Assembly: GCF_031583025.1 (NCBI RefSeq)
Contig: NZ_CP134062.1
Location: 434,001-498,000 of the forward strand
Length of the DNA stretch: 64,000 bases
Reading direction: 5' to 3'
Source of the DNA: Mycobacterium sp. Z3061
GTDB taxonomy: Bacteria > Actinomycetota > Actinomycetes > Mycobacteriales > Mycobacteriaceae
Part shown: one piece after another, positions 42,111 through 52,756 of the stretch
Numbering within the stretch: the stretch's first letter is position 1
Layout of the letters: each line of letters begins with the position of its first letter
Made by a program: the position numbers and the translations under genes
Notes under the pieces: model-generated
What the model saw: the letters and a program-made list of their open reading frames with translations, nothing else
The model's database searches: none
What the model was told of the DNA's origin: nothing

Positions 42111-43859
42111 ATGGCATCGATCACCACCCGTGGCCGCGGCAGCCGGTCCGCGGCCGAGCCCGCTGTGCTGGACTCGGCGCACACCGGCGACATCGTCGGC
42201 GCTTTCGGCCGTATCGGGCACGACCGGCACGACGGCGAGGGCGCCACCACACGCGGGCGTTGGCACCGATTGCGCACCCTGATGGTCATCAGCGGTCCAG
42301 GACTGATCGTGATGGTGGGCGACAATGACGCCGGCGGTGTGGCCACATACGCGCAGGCCGGCCAGAACTACGGCATGGCGCTGCTGTGGACGCTGACCCT
42401 GCTGATTCCCGTGCTGTACGTGAACCAGGAAATGGTGTTGCGGTTGGGCGCGGTCACCCGGGTCGGCCACGCGCGCTTGATCTTCGAGCGCTTCGGCAAA
42501 TTCTGGGGCGCCTTCAGCGTCGGCGACCTGCTGGTCCTCAATGCCTTGACGATCGTCACCGAATTCATCGGCGTGGCACTGGCACTCGGATTCCTGGGCT
42601 GCCCGAAGATCATCGCGATCCCGGCAGCGGCCGCGCTGTTGTTCGCCGTGGTGGCCGGCGGGTCTTTCCGGCGCTGGGAATCGATGATGTTCCTGCTGAT
42701 CGCGGTCAACGTGGTGATCATCCCGATGACGCTGCTGGTGCATCCCAGCTGGAAGGGGACCGTCGGCGGGTTGATGCCACAGTTCCCGGGCGGGCTCGAC
42801 TCCACGCTGCTGCTGTTGATCGTGGCGATTGTGGGGACCACGGTCGCGCCGTGGCAGTTGTTCTTCCAGCAGTCCAACGTCGTGGACAAGCGGATCACCA
42901 CCCGCTGGATCGCCTATGCGCGAGCCGATCTGGTGCTCGGCATCGTGGTGGTGATGGTGGGAGCGACGGCATTGATGGCGGTGACCGCGTTCGGACTGGC
43001 CGGAAGCGGCGCTGTCGGCAACTTCACCGACGCGGGCGCGGTGGCTACCGGCCTGGCGAATCACGCCGGCGGCGCCGTCGGTGTCCTGTTCGCGGTCCTC
43101 CTGCTGGACGCATCGTTGATCGGGGCGAACGCCATCGGGCTGGCCACCACCTACGCCGTGGGAGACGCGCTGGGAAAGCGGCACTCACTGCACTGGAAGG
43201 TCACCGAGGCGCCCTTGTTCTACGGGGGTTACGCTGCCCTGCTTGCGGTTTCGGCCGCGGTTGCGTTCAGCCCGGACCATGTGCTCGGCCTGGTGACCCA
43301 GGGCGTCCAGGCGCTCGCCGGTGTCCTGCTGCCGTCGGCGACGGTTTTTCTGGTGTTGCTGTGCAACGACCGGGCTGTCCTGGGCCCATGGACGAATACC
43401 GTGCGGCAGAACATCGTTGCGTGGACCATCGTCTGGTCTCTGGTGTTGCTGTCGCTGGCGCTGACGGTGGCGACGTTCTTTCCCAACCTGTCGACGGCGA
43501 CCATCGAGATCGGCCTGGCGGCCGGAGCAGTGGCGGGGCTGGTGGTCGGCGCCGCGGTGATCATCGCCGGCCGCCGGCAGAACGACCTACGCGCCGCGAG
43601 GGCCGTGGTCCAGTCTTTGGGTGGTGCCCTGAATCCGGAGGATGTCGACGAACTCGACGACGCCGCGGTGCTGACGCGCGCCGAGCGCCGCGCGGTCCGC
43701 CGGCAGGATCGCGCGAACTGGCGCACCCCCGAACTCGCCAGCCTGGCGCGCCCGGTGATGTCGCCGGCCCGTCGCGCGGGCCTGTTCACCCTGCGCGGCT
43801 ACCTGGTGCTGGCGGTGGCTCTGGTCGTCGTCAAAGTCGTCCAGGCAGGCTTGGCCTGA
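42111..43859 (+). CDS. NRAMP-family divalent metal transporter with altered metal site; probable Mg2+ transporter
   Basis: A 582-residue membrane protein with about eleven helices of the NRAMP/MntH fold. Canonical NRAMPs have DPGN in helix 1 and MPH in helix 6. Here helix 1 reads GPG followed by D73-A74-G75-G76, and helix 6 reads GTTV-A246-P247-W248. The helix-6 Met is known to favour Mn/Fe and exclude Mg/Ca; NRAMP-related magnesium transporters have Ala there. It also has a 50-residue N-terminal and a 100-residue C-terminal extension not found in MntH (about 430 residues). Together with the upstream M-box this points to magnesium import. ATG at 42111 was preferred to GTG 42066, which falls within the hairpin. 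Confidence 0.88.
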   Translation: MASITTRGRGSRSAAEPAVLDSAHTGDIVGAFGRIGHDRHDGEGATTRGRWHRLRTLMVISGPGLIVMVGDNDAGGVATYAQAGQNYGMALLWTLTLLIPVLYVNQEMVLRLGAVTRVGHARLIFERFGKFWGAFSVGDLLVLNALTIVTEFIGVALALGFLGCPKIIAIPAAAALLFAVVAGGSFRRWESMMFLLIAVNVVIIPMTLLVHPSWKGTVGGLMPQFPGGLDSTLLLLIVAIVGTTVAPWQLFFQQSNVVDKRITTRWIAYARADLVLGIVVVMVGATALMAVTAFGLAGSGAVGNFTDAGAVATGLANHAGGAVGVLFAVLLLDASLIGANAIGLATTYAVGDALGKRHSLHWKVTEAPLFYGGYAALLAVSAAVAFSPDHVLGLVTQGVQALAGVLLPSATVFLVLLCNDRAVLGPWTNTVRQNIVAWTIVWSLVLLSLALTVATFFPNLSTATIEIGLAAGAVAGLVVGAAVIIAGRRQNDLRAARAVVQSLGGALNPEDVDELDDAAVLTRAERRAVRRQDRANWRTPELASLARPVMSPARRAGLFTLRGYLVLAVALVVVKVVQAGLA

Positions 43860-43871
43860 CCCGCCGGTCGG

Positions 43872-46800
43872 TCAGATGATGCCCAGCAGCTGCAGGTCGG
43901 CGACGTACTTGTCGATCAGCGTCGCCGACAGATGCGGAATGTCGTTGTCGACACCGATTTTCGCGTTACGCACCGCCGCGCGGAACACGTCGGTGGGCGC
44001 CGGCGCACCATGCAGCGCATCCTGCGGGTGGCGGTAGGCATCGAGCAACGGCAGCAGCGAGAACTGACGTTGCCGGTCCGGCAGTGCCCGAAGAGCGGTC
44101 GCGAAACGGTCCAGCCACTCGTCATAGTCGGCGACCCGCTGAATGTCGTGGCCGTCGTCGATCAGCCAGTCCACGAACACGTCCAGGGAGATGCCGTCAT
44201 CGTGCGGGTTCATCACATCGAACGAGCGGAATCCCGGCGTCGCTTCGGCGGCCGTCAGCTCACCCAGTGTGGCGACGGCTTCGGCGACGAAATCGGCCGG
44301 CAGCCCGTCGTAGTGGGCCCGGGGGCGGCTGCCGTCCGCCCGGTAGAAGCTGCCGGGCGCGATGCCGGCGACCAGCAGGCTGAAGATCAACCGCGTGAAC
44401 GCATCTGGAACATTGAGCTGGCCGGCGAAGTGGCTGTGGGCAAGGATCATGTCCGAGCGGAAAACGGCGACCGGCAGGCCACACAGGTCGTGCGCGTAGC
44501 GCAGCAACACCTCACCCGCCCACTTGCTGTTCGCGTACCCGTTGGCGTAGCTGTCATCGACGGGCCGGACAGGACTGACGGTACGGATGTCACCGTCTTC
44601 GGCGAAGGCATCGACGGACATGGCGACCGCGACCGTCGACAGATAAGTGATCGGCTTGATGCGCCCGCTGATCGCGAGCCGGATCAGCTCCGCGGTGCCC
44701 ACCACGTTCGGCCCGAACAACTGGTCGTAGGGCAGGACGTGGTTGACCAGCGCCGCGGGGTGCACGATCAGATCGACGCGATCGGCCAGCTGTCGCCAAA
44801 CATCCTCACTCAGGCCGAGGTTCGGCTCACCGATGTCGCCGGCAATCACCTCGAGGTGGTCGGCGGCCAATGTCTGGAATCGTTGCAGTAGCTGCGGATC
44901 ACCGGAGCGGAAAACGTCTTCGAGGCGCCGGAAGGCCGCCTGCGGGTCGGTGCCCCGCACCAGGCACAGCAGACGTCCGCCGGTCTCGTTGAGCCGCTCC
45001 AGCCATTCCAGCGCCAGGAAGCGGCCGAGGTAGCCGTTGGCGCCGGTGAGCAACACAGTCTGCGGTGTCCCCGTCACCCTCGGTAGAGAACCGGCGACGG
45101 ACAAGGTGGCGGCGTCGATGAACTTGTCCAGGGTCAGGTCTGCCGCCCGCACCTCGGTGGCCCCGCGGCCGTGCACGGCCGCGAATGACGGCCGCTTGGA
45201 GCCGGATTCGCGGTGTATCGCGATGTGATCCGCGATGTGCCGCAGCGAGCTGGTGGGCCCGATGATCAGTGCGACGGGCACCTCGACGCCGAAGATGTCC
45301 TGCAACAGATTGGAGAAGGTCAATGCCGACAGTGAATCTCCGCCGAGATCCATGAAGTGCTCGTCCGGTTCCGGAGCGCCGCCGACCAGACCCAGCAGTG
45401 CCTCGGCGGCACGCGCCACCGTGTCGAGGACCGGCCGGTCCGGCGCGCCGTGCCGCAATGAGCGCAGCTGCGCGTCACGCGTGTCGGCGAGCTCTGCGTA
45501 CAGCTGTTCCAGCTGTTCTCCATAGCGCTCCTTGAGTTTCGGGCGCAGCAGCTTGCCCACCCCGGACAGCAGCCCGTTGCCGGTGCTGAACGGCTCGCGC
45601 TCGATCAGGAACTCCGCGGGCACCTCATAAGACTGCAACTCGGCGAGTTTGGCTGTCTGGCGCAGGGATTCGCTCAACGCCGCGCGGATGGCGGCGTCGT
45701 CGTCCGGGAACCGGCCGAGCGCTTCGTCGGTCGGGACGACGACGGCGAGCAGATAGGGACGTTCGCTGTTGCCGTACAGGAAGATCTGCCGTACCAGGGG
45801 TGCGGTGGCGAATATCGCTTCCAGGCGGGCGACCGCGACGAACTCCCCCTGTGCCAGTTTCAGCACGTTGTTGCGCCGGTCGACGTAGGTGAGCCGGTCG
45901 GGACCGATTTGTGCCATCACGTCACCGGTGCGGTAGTAGCCCTCGGAGTCGAACGCGGCGGCCGTGACGTCGGGACGCTGGTAGTAGCCGGACATGGCGG
46001 TCGCCGACTTCACCAGCAACTCGCCGCGCGGATAGGGTTTGTCGGTGCGGAAGTAACCGAGTTCGGGAACGTCGACGAGCTTGTAGTCGATCACCGGCGG
46101 TTTCGTCACCACACCGTCCTTGGTGACCATGCCGACCTCGGTCAGGCCGTAGCCGTCCAGAAGATGTACGCCCAAACAGGTTTCGATGAACGTCTTCATC
46201 TCGGCGGCCAGCGGCGCGGTGCCGGTGAAGCTGGTGAGGACACGCCCGCCGAGAACCTGCTCGCGCAACTCGACGTAAGCCTGTGCCTCGGCCTCGGCAA
46301 CGGACACCCCGTCGAACACGCGCCGGTCGACCGCGCTCTGGTAGCGCTGGTAGAGCATCTCCGCCACCCGCGGCACCAGACCCATCTCGGTGGGCCGCAC
46401 CAGATTCCAGTCCTCGAACAGGGTGGACAGATCACTCTCCGGCACAAAATAACTGGTGCCCCCGGCCTGGAACGCCGTGGACAGCGGTATCCGGCCGCCG
46501 AGGTGGTTCAGCGGCATGAAGTTCACGTTGAACACCGGCACGTCCTCGCGGTCCGGCATCAATTCGTTGGTCCAGATCTTGGCCACCATGCGCTCGGAAT
46601 ACATTGCGCCCTTGGGCAATCCGGTGCTGCCGGAGGTGTACATGATCATGGCCAACCGCTGGTCGTCGCCGCCGGTGTACATCGGTTGGGGCGGCAGGGT
46701 ACGACCGCGGGCGATGACCTCGGCCAGTGTCTCGATGTGCACCGTCATGCCGGCGGCGGTCAGCTTGTGTCGCGCCCGGGCGAGGCTCTCGCGCTGGTCG

Positions 46801-47381
46801 TCGATTTCGTCCCGGTAGTCGAAAACCACGAGACGGCGCACCGATGTGCTGCCTATGGCGGCGTCGACCGCCAGGTCGAGATAGTCCGCGCCGGCGGCCA
46901 GGATCTGCGGCTGCACCTCGGCGAGGATGGGCTGTAACCGCGCGGCCGTGGTGTTGTGTTGCAGCGGCACCGCGACCAGTCCGAGGTACCCACTGACCAG
47001 GTCGACGGTCAGGTAGTCCACGCTCGCGAAACCGACGGTGGCCACGAAGTCGCCCGGTGCTACCGGGTCGGCGGGGTCGCCTCGCCAGGCGGCGGCGACA
47101 GCCGCAACGTCAGACCACAGTTCGCCGTAGGTGATGGTGTCGAACCGCGGCAGCAAGGTGCCGACGGTGCGGCCGGTTACGGGATCGCTCGTCAGTCCGC
47201 GCGCACGCCAGCCCATCGCGGGGCGGTCGGCGTAACCCCGCACCAGCGTCTCGATCACTTGCGGTAAACGCAGTTCGGGTTGCCGCGCGGCGGCCCGGAC
47301 GCCGGCATCGGGCCGGGCCTGCCGGAACTGTTCGTCCTCAGTGAATAGCTGGGCGAGGCGTTCCTCGTGCGGACTGCTCAT
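43872..47381 (-). CDS. car: Carboxylic acid reductase (fatty acid reductase)
   Basis: A 1169-residue three-domain enzyme, close to M. tuberculosis FadD9 (1168) in length. The adenylation domain (about 1-650) has [19 protein letters not shown] and YRTGDVMAQ. The carrier domain has phosphopantetheine serine near residue 679 in [10 protein letters not shown]. The reductase domain (about 770-1169) has the NADPH loop [21 protein letters not shown] and a YxxxK motif (YANSK). It reduces a carboxylic acid to the aldehyde with ATP and NADPH and needs a phosphopantetheinyl transferase encoded elsewhere. ATG at 47381 is used because the extension upstream is not family-like. It lies 99 bases downstream of ldtA on the same strand. 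Confidence 0.94.
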   Translation of the reverse strand: MSSPHEERLAQLFTEDEQFRQARPDAGVRAAARQPELRLPQVIETLVRGYADRPAMGWRARGLTSDPVTGRTVGTLLPRFDTITYGELWSDVAAVAAAWRGDPADPVAPGDFVATVGFASVDYLTVDLVSGYLGLVAVPLQHNTTAARLQPILAEVQPQILAAGADYLDLAVDAAIGSTSVRRLVVFDYRDEIDDQRESLARARHKLTAAGMTVHIETLAEVIARGRTLPPQPMYTGGDDQRLAMIMYTSGSTGLPKGAMYSERMVAKIWTNELMPDREDVPVFNVNFMPLNHLGGRIPLSTAFQAGGTSYFVPESDLSTLFEDWNLVRPTEMGLVPRVAEMLYQRYQSAVDRRVFDGVSVAEAEAQAYVELREQVLGGRVLTSFTGTAPLAAEMKTFIETCLGVHLLDGYGLTEVGMVTKDGVVTKPPVIDYKLVDVPELGYFRTDKPYPRGELLVKSATAMSGYYQRPDVTAAAFDSEGYYRTGDVMAQIGPDRLTYVDRRNNVLKLAQGEFVAVARLEAIFATAPLVRQIFLYGNSERPYLLAVVVPTDEALGRFPDDDAAIRAALSESLRQTAKLAELQSYEVPAEFLIEREPFSTGNGLLSGVGKLLRPKLKERYGEQLEQLYAELADTRDAQLRSLRHGAPDRPVLDTVARAAEALLGLVGGAPEPDEHFMDLGGDSLSALTFSNLLQDIFGVEVPVALIIGPTSSLRHIADHIAIHRESGSKRPSFAAVHGRGATEVRAADLTLDKFIDAATLSVAGSLPRVTGTPQTVLLTGANGYLGRFLALEWLERLNETGGRLLCLVRGTDPQAAFRRLEDVFRSGDPQLLQRFQTLAADHLEVIAGDIGEPNLGLSEDVWRQLADRVDLIVHPAALVNHVLPYDQLFGPNVVGTAELIRLAISGRIKPITYLSTVAVAMSVDAFAEDGDIRTVSPVRPVDDSYANGYANSKWAGEVLLRYAHDLCGLPVAVFRSDMILAHSHFAGQLNVPDAFTRLIFSLLVAGIAPGSFYRADGSRPRAHYDGLPADFVAEAVATLGELTAAEATPGFRSFDVMNPHDDGISLDVFVDWLIDDGHDIQRVADYDEWLDRFATALRALPDRQRQFSLLPLLDAYRHPQDALHGAPAPTDVFRAAVRNAKIGVDNDIPHLSATLIDKYVADLQLLGII

Positions 47382-47480
47382 GGTCAGCCTTTCGTTCCGG
47401 AGACTCCCAAAAGGCAACCGGCGGGCAGCTGACCATCTTCCGCTCCGCGAGTGTGACCGTCACCACACCCGCGCCGGAGA

Positions 47481-48236
47481 TCAGGCGACCACGTCGATGG
47501 GATCGCCGATGTTCACCTGGTTGAAGTACCAGGCGGCGTTGTCCGGGCTCAGGTTGATGCAGCCATGGCTGACGTTGGCGTAGCCCTGCGAATTCACCGA
47601 CCACGGCGCCGAATGTACGTACACGCCACTCGATGTCACGCGCACCGCGTACTGAGCGGTGATCAGGTAACCGTCCGAGGAGTTCAGCGGGATGCCGATG
47701 GTCCGGGAGTCCATCACGACGGAGCGCTCCTTGGACATGGCATTGAAGTTGCCGATCGGCGTGGGGCGGCTCGGCTTACCCATCGAGGCCGGCATGGTGC
47801 GCAGCACCTCGCCGTTGCGGCTGACGGTGAAGGTGTGTGCGGAGATGCTTGCCACACCGAGCAATTCGTCGCCGGTCTCGAAGCCCTCCGTCAGCTCCTG
47901 CACCCCGACCGAGATGTGGCTGTGCGCCGGCCAGTACCGGTCTGGCACCCACTGCACGATGTTGCCGTCCAGCCACTGGTAGTGGCCGGTGAGGTTGCCC
48001 GGTGAGCCGATGTGGATGGACCGCTCCGCGGCCCGGTGGTCGAGCACCGGCGCTGTGAACGTCACCTCCACCGGAGCTCCCACCCCGACCACCGCACCGT
48101 TCGACGGAAAGATCGAGGCCACCCCTGGCACCGGGTGGGGTACCGGGACAGCGCCGGTGGCGGGACTGCCCGACCCGGCCGCGGCCATCGTCGCGCTCGC
48201 CGCCAGGACAAACAGATAACGAACCGCTCGACGCAT
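47481..48236 (-). CDS. ldtA: L,D-transpeptidase LdtMt1-type (Rv0116c-like)
   Basis: A 251-residue exported peptidoglycan cross-linking enzyme, the same length as LdtMt1. There is an N-terminal hydrophobic signal segment (about residues 5-25), an Ig-like domain (about 38-120) and a YkuD catalytic domain with the active-site motif SHGCINL near the C-terminus and an upstream His in VHSAPW. It forms 3-3 cross-links and is inhibited by carbapenems by family knowledge. ATG at 48236 matches LdtMt1; GTG at 48245 is an alternative. The position next to a divergent oxyS matches Rv0116c-Rv0117 of M. tuberculosis. Confidence 0.93.
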   Translation of the reverse strand: MRRAVRYLFVLAASATMAAAGSGSPATGAVPVPHPVPGVASIFPSNGAVVGVGAPVEVTFTAPVLDHRAAERSIHIGSPGNLTGHYQWLDGNIVQWVPDRYWPAHSHISVGVQELTEGFETGDELLGVASISAHTFTVSRNGEVLRTMPASMGKPSRPTPIGNFNAMSKERSVVMDSRTIGIPLNSSDGYLITAQYAVRVTSSGVYVHSAPWSVNSQGYANVSHGCINLSPDNAAWYFNQVNIGDPIDVVA

Positions 48237-48428
48237 GGCCTTCACCCTTCGGGACGGTGCGATAAACAAGACTCCTCATTCTAGTGGTTATCCGGCGGGC
48301 GGGGGCCATAGCAAACAATTCCGGCCGATTCCGGCATAGCCGATGCGCGGTGAACACCTCGGACTGGTCTGCCCGGTGTGGACGCGTTAGCCTCAGCGGG
48401 TCGCGGCCCACGGCCCCAGGAGGTGCGG

Positions 48429-49358
48429 GTGCTCTTCCGTCAGCTCGAGTACTTCGTCGCGGTCGCCCAGGAGCGTCATTTCGCCCGTGCCGCCGAAAAG
48501 TGTTACGTCTCGCAACCTGCGCTGTCGGCAGCCATTGCCAAGCTCGAAAGAGAACTCAACGTCACGTTGATCAACCGCGGGCACAGCTTCGAAGGCCTGA
48601 CGCCCGAGGGGGAGCGGTTGGTGGTATGGGCCAAGCGAATTCTGGCCGAGCACGACGCGTTCAAGGCGGAAGTGCATGCGGTGCAGTCCGGCATCACCGG
48701 GACGCTGCGGCTCGGCACCGTGCCGACCGCCTCGACGACGGCGTCGCTGGTGCTGTCGGCCTTTTGCTCGGCCCACCCCTTGGCAAAGGTGCAGATCAGT
48801 TCCCGGCTGGCTGCCACGGAGCTGTACCGGCGGTTGCACGAATTCGAGCTCGACGCCGTCATCGCGCACCCGGCGGACGCAAAGGACAGCCAGGATGTGG
48901 CACTCGTGCCGCTGTACGAGGAGCAGTACGTGCTGCTGTCCCGGTCGGACATGCTGCCGCCCGGCGCGGCCACCCTGCGCTGGCCGGACGCGGCGCAACT
49001 GCCGCTGGCACTGCTTACGCCGGACATGCGCGACCGGCAGGTCATCGACGCGGCCTTCGCCGACCATGACATCACCGTCCACCCGCAGGTCGAAACGGAT
49101 TCCGTCGCTTCACTGTTCGCGCAGGTGGCGAACGGCAACTGGGCGACCATAGTGCCGCACACCTGGCTGTGGATGACGCCGACGCGGGGCGAGATCCGGG
49201 CCGTCGAACTCGTCGACCCGGCACCCAGAGCACTGATCGGGTTGGCCACCAACGCATCCGGTCCGGGATCGCCGGTCGCCCGCGCGCTGGTCGCCTCGGC
49301 GCAGCACCTCGGCCTCGACGAATTCTTCGCCGCGCAGCTGCGCAGTCTCACCCACTAG
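48429..49358 (+). CDS. oxyS: LysR-family transcriptional regulator OxyS
   Basis: A 309-residue LysR-type regulator: N-terminal winged helix (residues about 1-60, with HFARAAEKCYVSQPALSAAI) and a periplasmic-binding-type effector domain. GTG at 48429 follows CAGGAGGTGCGG; GTG 48423 is the alternative. It corresponds to M. tuberculosis OxyS (Rv0117) by place and type, which has been linked to oxidative stress control. There is no obvious Cys pair of the OxyR type. Its stop overlaps that of convergent oxcA by 4 bases. Confidence 0.9.
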   Translation: MLFRQLEYFVAVAQERHFARAAEKCYVSQPALSAAIAKLERELNVTLINRGHSFEGLTPEGERLVVWAKRILAEHDAFKAEVHAVQSGITGTLRLGTVPTASTTASLVLSAFCSAHPLAKVQISSRLAATELYRRLHEFELDAVIAHPADAKDSQDVALVPLYEEQYVLLSRSDMLPPGAATLRWPDAAQLPLALLTPDMRDRQVIDAAFADHDITVHPQVETDSVASLFAQVANGNWATIVPHTWLWMTPTRGEIRAVELVDPAPRALIGLATNASGPGSPVARALVASAQHLGLDEFFAAQLRSLTH

Positions 49359-51040
49359 GATCGTGCGGCGCTCTTGGGGTTGAGGCTGGCCAGATGTCCG
49401 CTCTCCACCCCGGCGGCGGGGTCGAGTTGACAGTCGATCAGGGCGGGTGCGCCGGACGCCAGTGCCTCGGACAGGGCCGTCTGTAGCTCAGCCGGCGTCG
49501 TGACGTGATATCCCTTGCCGCCGAACGCTTCCGCGAGCAGCTCGTGACGGGCCGCCGAGTTGAGCACCGTGGGCGCCGGATCCGCGCCGGGCACCGATTC
49601 GTCGCCGCGGTAGACGCCGCCGTTGTTGAGAATGACGACGGTGACCGGCAGCCGGTACCGGCAGATCGTTTCGATCTCCATGCCGCTGAAGCCGAATGCG
49701 CTGTCGCCCTCGATGGCGACCACGGGCCGGCCGGTCTCGACCGCCGCGGCGATGGCGTAGCCCATGCCGATACCCATCACGCCCCAGGTTCCGGTGTCCA
49801 GGCGGTGGCGGGGCAACTCCATGTCGATGACATTGCGGGCCAGGTCCAGCGCGTTGGCTCCCTCGTTGACCACGTAGACGTCCGGGTTACGTTGCAGCAC
49901 AGTGCGAATGGCGCCGAGCGCATTGTAGAACCGCATGGGCTGCGGGTCCTCGGCCAGCCGCTCGGCCATCTTGGCGTCGTTGCGGGCCTTCCGCTCGGCG
50001 AGTTCGGCGGTCCACGACTGTGACGCGCTGATCGGGTGGGTGGTCAAACCGTCCCGCAGCGCCGCCATCACCGATTCGATGTCACCCGCGAGCGGTGCCT
50101 CGATCGGCTGGTTGCTGTCGAACTCCGCGGCCGCGATGTCGATCTGAATGAACTTGCTGTCCGGCGCCCACTGCGGCGAATCACCGTGTCCAAGTAGCCA
50201 ATTGAGTCGGGCGCCGACCAGCAGCACCACATCGGCGCGGGCGATCGCCAGCGACCGGGCGGCCGCGGCCGACTGTGGGTGCGAGTCCGGCAGCAGGCCC
50301 TTGGCCATCGACATCGGCAGATAGGGCAACCCGGTGCTCTCCACGAAGTCCCGAATCACCTTGTCGGCCTGCGCGTAAGCGGCGCCCTTGCCCAACACGA
50401 TCAGCGGTCGTTGCGCGGCCGCGAGCAGGTCGAGTGCCCGCTCGACCGCGTCGGGCGCCGGCAGCTGGCGGGGGGCGGGGTCCACCACGCGCCACACCGA
50501 AGCGGCGCCGGCAGCCACGTCCATGGCCTGTCCGAGCACCTCGCCCGGGATGTCCAGATAGACACCTCCCGGCCGACCGGATAACGCCGTGCGGATCGCC
50601 CTGGCGACACCGCGTCCGATGTCCTCGACGCGTGCGATCCGGTAGGCCGCCTTGACGAATGGGCGCGCGGCGTTGAGCTGGTCGATGTCCTGGTAGTCAC
50701 CGCGTTGCAGGTCGACCACCGCCCGCCCGCTGGATCCGGAGATCTGGATCATCGGAAAGCAGTTCGTGGTGGCATTCGCCAGTGCGGGAAGGCCGTTGAG
50801 GAAACCCGGACCCGAGGTCGTCAGGCACACACCGGGGCGCCGGGTCAAAAATCCGGCTGCGGCCGCCGCATTGCCGGCGGAGCCTTCGTGACGGAAACCG
50901 AGATACCTGATCCCCGCGTCCTGTGCGGTGCGTGCCAGATCGGTGATGGGGATGCCGACGACGCCGTAGATGGTCTCCACGTCGTTGGCCTTCAGCGCAT
51001 CCACCACCAGGTGGAAGCCATCGGTCAGCGGTTCGGTCAT
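49355..51040 (-). CDS. oxcA: Oxalyl-CoA decarboxylase, thiamine-diphosphate-dependent
   Basis: A 561-residue ThDP enzyme of the acetolactate synthase/oxalyl-CoA decarboxylase group. The N-terminal Pyr domain has the catalytic Glu region YGVVGIPITDL...HEGSAGNAAAAAGF (in part), a central ADP-binding Rossmann-like domain, and the C-terminal PP domain with GDSAFGFSGMEIETICR and NN for ThDP/Mg binding. By family knowledge it converts oxalyl-CoA to formyl-CoA and CO2. ATG at 51040 is chosen; the longer start at 51073 adds eleven residues. It is divergent from fadD7, an oxalate-CoA-ligase-like gene, as in M. tuberculosis Rv0118c-Rv0119. Confidence 0.9.
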   Translation of the reverse strand: MTEPLTDGFHLVVDALKANDVETIYGVVGIPITDLARTAQDAGIRYLGFRHEGSAGNAAAAAGFLTRRPGVCLTTSGPGFLNGLPALANATTNCFPMIQISGSSGRAVVDLQRGDYQDIDQLNAARPFVKAAYRIARVEDIGRGVARAIRTALSGRPGGVYLDIPGEVLGQAMDVAAGAASVWRVVDPAPRQLPAPDAVERALDLLAAAQRPLIVLGKGAAYAQADKVIRDFVESTGLPYLPMSMAKGLLPDSHPQSAAAARSLAIARADVVLLVGARLNWLLGHGDSPQWAPDSKFIQIDIAAAEFDSNQPIEAPLAGDIESVMAALRDGLTTHPISASQSWTAELAERKARNDAKMAERLAEDPQPMRFYNALGAIRTVLQRNPDVYVVNEGANALDLARNVIDMELPRHRLDTGTWGVMGIGMGYAIAAAVETGRPVVAIEGDSAFGFSGMEIETICRYRLPVTVVILNNGGVYRGDESVPGADPAPTVLNSAARHELLAEAFGGKGYHVTTPAELQTALSEALASGAPALIDCQLDPAAGVESGHLASLNPKSAARS

Positions 51041-51220
51041 GGGGCCGCCCCTCTCTTGGCTGTTCTTCGGCACTCACTGTCGTCCGCTTTGGCGACCGTG
51101 TCCAAGACGGGGCCGCTATCCGGTGATTCACGCTGTTTATCGACTGTTAGGGGATCAGTATTGGACAGCGGTTATCGGCACCGGCAGGGTTCTCGGTAAG
51201 CCCGGACAAAGGAGCGTCTG

Positions 51221-52744
51221 ATGACTTCCGTGCAGAATTCACGCGTCACCGATCTGATCGAGGCCGCCGCCACCGAGGCGCCGGATGCGCGTGCGCTGGT
51301 CGTCACCGCCGACCGCGTCCCGATCACCTACCGCGACCTGCTGCGTCTGGCCGACGATCTGGCAGCGCAACTCGGTGGTGCGGGCCTGGCGCCGGGGGAC
51401 CGGGTCGCCTTACGGGCGGGCAGTAACGCCGAGTTCGTCGTCGCGCTGCTGGCAGCGTTACGGGCCGGCCTGATCGTGGTCCCGCTGGACCCGGCCCTGC
51501 CGGTTGCGGATCAACGCGCGCGTAGCGAAGCGGCCGGTGCCCGGGCGGTGCTGGTCGACGGCGAGGGTTCCGAGTGGTGGCCGGTTGCGGTGACGTCCGT
51601 GGACGGCGAGTGGACGGCCCAACTGAAAGCCTCGACTGAACCGGGACCGGTGACGGACTCCCCGGCGGGACTGCACGACGACGACGCGATGATCATGTTC
51701 ACCGGTGGCACCACCGGACTGCCCAAGATGGTGCCCTGGACGCACGACAACATCGCCGGCTCGGTGCGGGCCATCATCGCCGGCTATCAACTGGGTCCGC
51801 GGGACGCCACGGTCGCGGTCATGCCGCTCTACCATGGCCACGGGCTGATCGCCGCCTTGATGTCCACTCTGGCATCCGGCGGCACGGTGTTGCTGCCCGC
51901 CCGGGGCAGGTTCTCGGCGCACACCTTCTGGGACGACATCGACGCGGCGGGAGCGACCTGGTACACGGCCGTGCCGACCATTCATCAGATCCTGCTGGAA
52001 AGGGCTGCCGCCGCGCCGGCCGAAAGCCCCAGAGCGACATTGCGTTTCATCCGCAGTTGCAGCGCACCGATGACGCCCGAGGTGGCCCGGGCGCTGCAGC
52101 GGGAGTTCTCCGCGCCCGTGCTGTGCGCCTTCGGTATGACCGAGGCCACCCACCAGGTGGCCAGCACCGGTATCGATCAGGAGGTCAACCCCGCCGTCTC
52201 CACCGGTCTGGTGGGCCGCTCCACCGGGCCGCAGATCCGCATTGCCGGGAACGACGGGGCGCCCCTGCAGCCGGGTGCCGTCGGCGAAGTGTGGCTGCGT
52301 GGCGCCACCGTGGTGCGGGGTTACCTCGGGGACCCGAAGATCACCGAGGCGAACTTCACCGACGGCTGGTTGCGGACCGGCGACCTGGGGACGCTCTCGG
52401 AGGACGGCGACCTCAGCATCCGCGGGCGGATCAAGGAACTCATCAACCGTGGCGGGGAGAAGATTTCGCCGGAGCGCGTCGAAGGAGTTCTGGCCACCCA
52501 TCCGAATGTGTTGGAGGTGGCCGTGTTCGGGGTGCCGCATCCGATGTACGGCGAAGCCGTCGCGGCCGTCCTGGTGCCGCGGGGTTCAGCCCCGGGGGCC
52601 GAGGAGCTTACCGAGTTCTGCCGGGATCGGTTGGCGCCGTTCGAGATTCCCGCGACCTTCCAGCTGGCCGATGAATTGCCGCACACCGCAAAAGGCTCCC
52701 TGGACCGGCGTGCGGTGTCGGCCCGGTTCGGCCGGCCGGAGTGA
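51221..52744 (+). CDS. fadD7: Acyl-CoA ligase FadD7, oxalate-CoA ligase-like
   Basis: A 507-residue adenylate-forming ligase. Motifs: A3 MFTGGTTGLPKMVPWTH, where GG replaces the usual SG, then AFGMTEATHQV, WLRTGDLG, IRGRIKELINRGGEKISPER and the C-terminal lysine near HTAKGSLDRR. Plant AAE3 and yeast Pcs60, which make oxalyl-CoA, share this pattern. Beside oxcA it would make the CoA ester that OxcA decarboxylates. The 180-base divergent gap to oxcA carries no recognised operator. ATG at 51221 follows AAAGGAGCG. Confidence 0.9.
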   Translation: MTSVQNSRVTDLIEAAATEAPDARALVVTADRVPITYRDLLRLADDLAAQLGGAGLAPGDRVALRAGSNAEFVVALLAALRAGLIVVPLDPALPVADQRARSEAAGARAVLVDGEGSEWWPVAVTSVDGEWTAQLKASTEPGPVTDSPAGLHDDDAMIMFTGGTTGLPKMVPWTHDNIAGSVRAIIAGYQLGPRDATVAVMPLYHGHGLIAALMSTLASGGTVLLPARGRFSAHTFWDDIDAAGATWYTAVPTIHQILLERAAAAPAESPRATLRFIRSCSAPMTPEVARALQREFSAPVLCAFGMTEATHQVASTGIDQEVNPAVSTGLVGRSTGPQIRIAGNDGAPLQPGAVGEVWLRGATVVRGYLGDPKITEANFTDGWLRTGDLGTLSEDGDLSIRGRIKELINRGGEKISPERVEGVLATHPNVLEVAVFGVPHPMYGEAVAAVLVPRGSAPGAEELTEFCRDRLAPFEIPATFQLADELPHTAKGSLDRRAVSARFGRPE

Positions 52745-52756
52745 CGTCGCCGACGA

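Noticed and set aside
51041..51220. LysR-type operator between oxcA and fadD7
   Set aside because: Loose CCGCTATC/GCGGTTATC similarity was seen but no clear T-N11-A palindrome.
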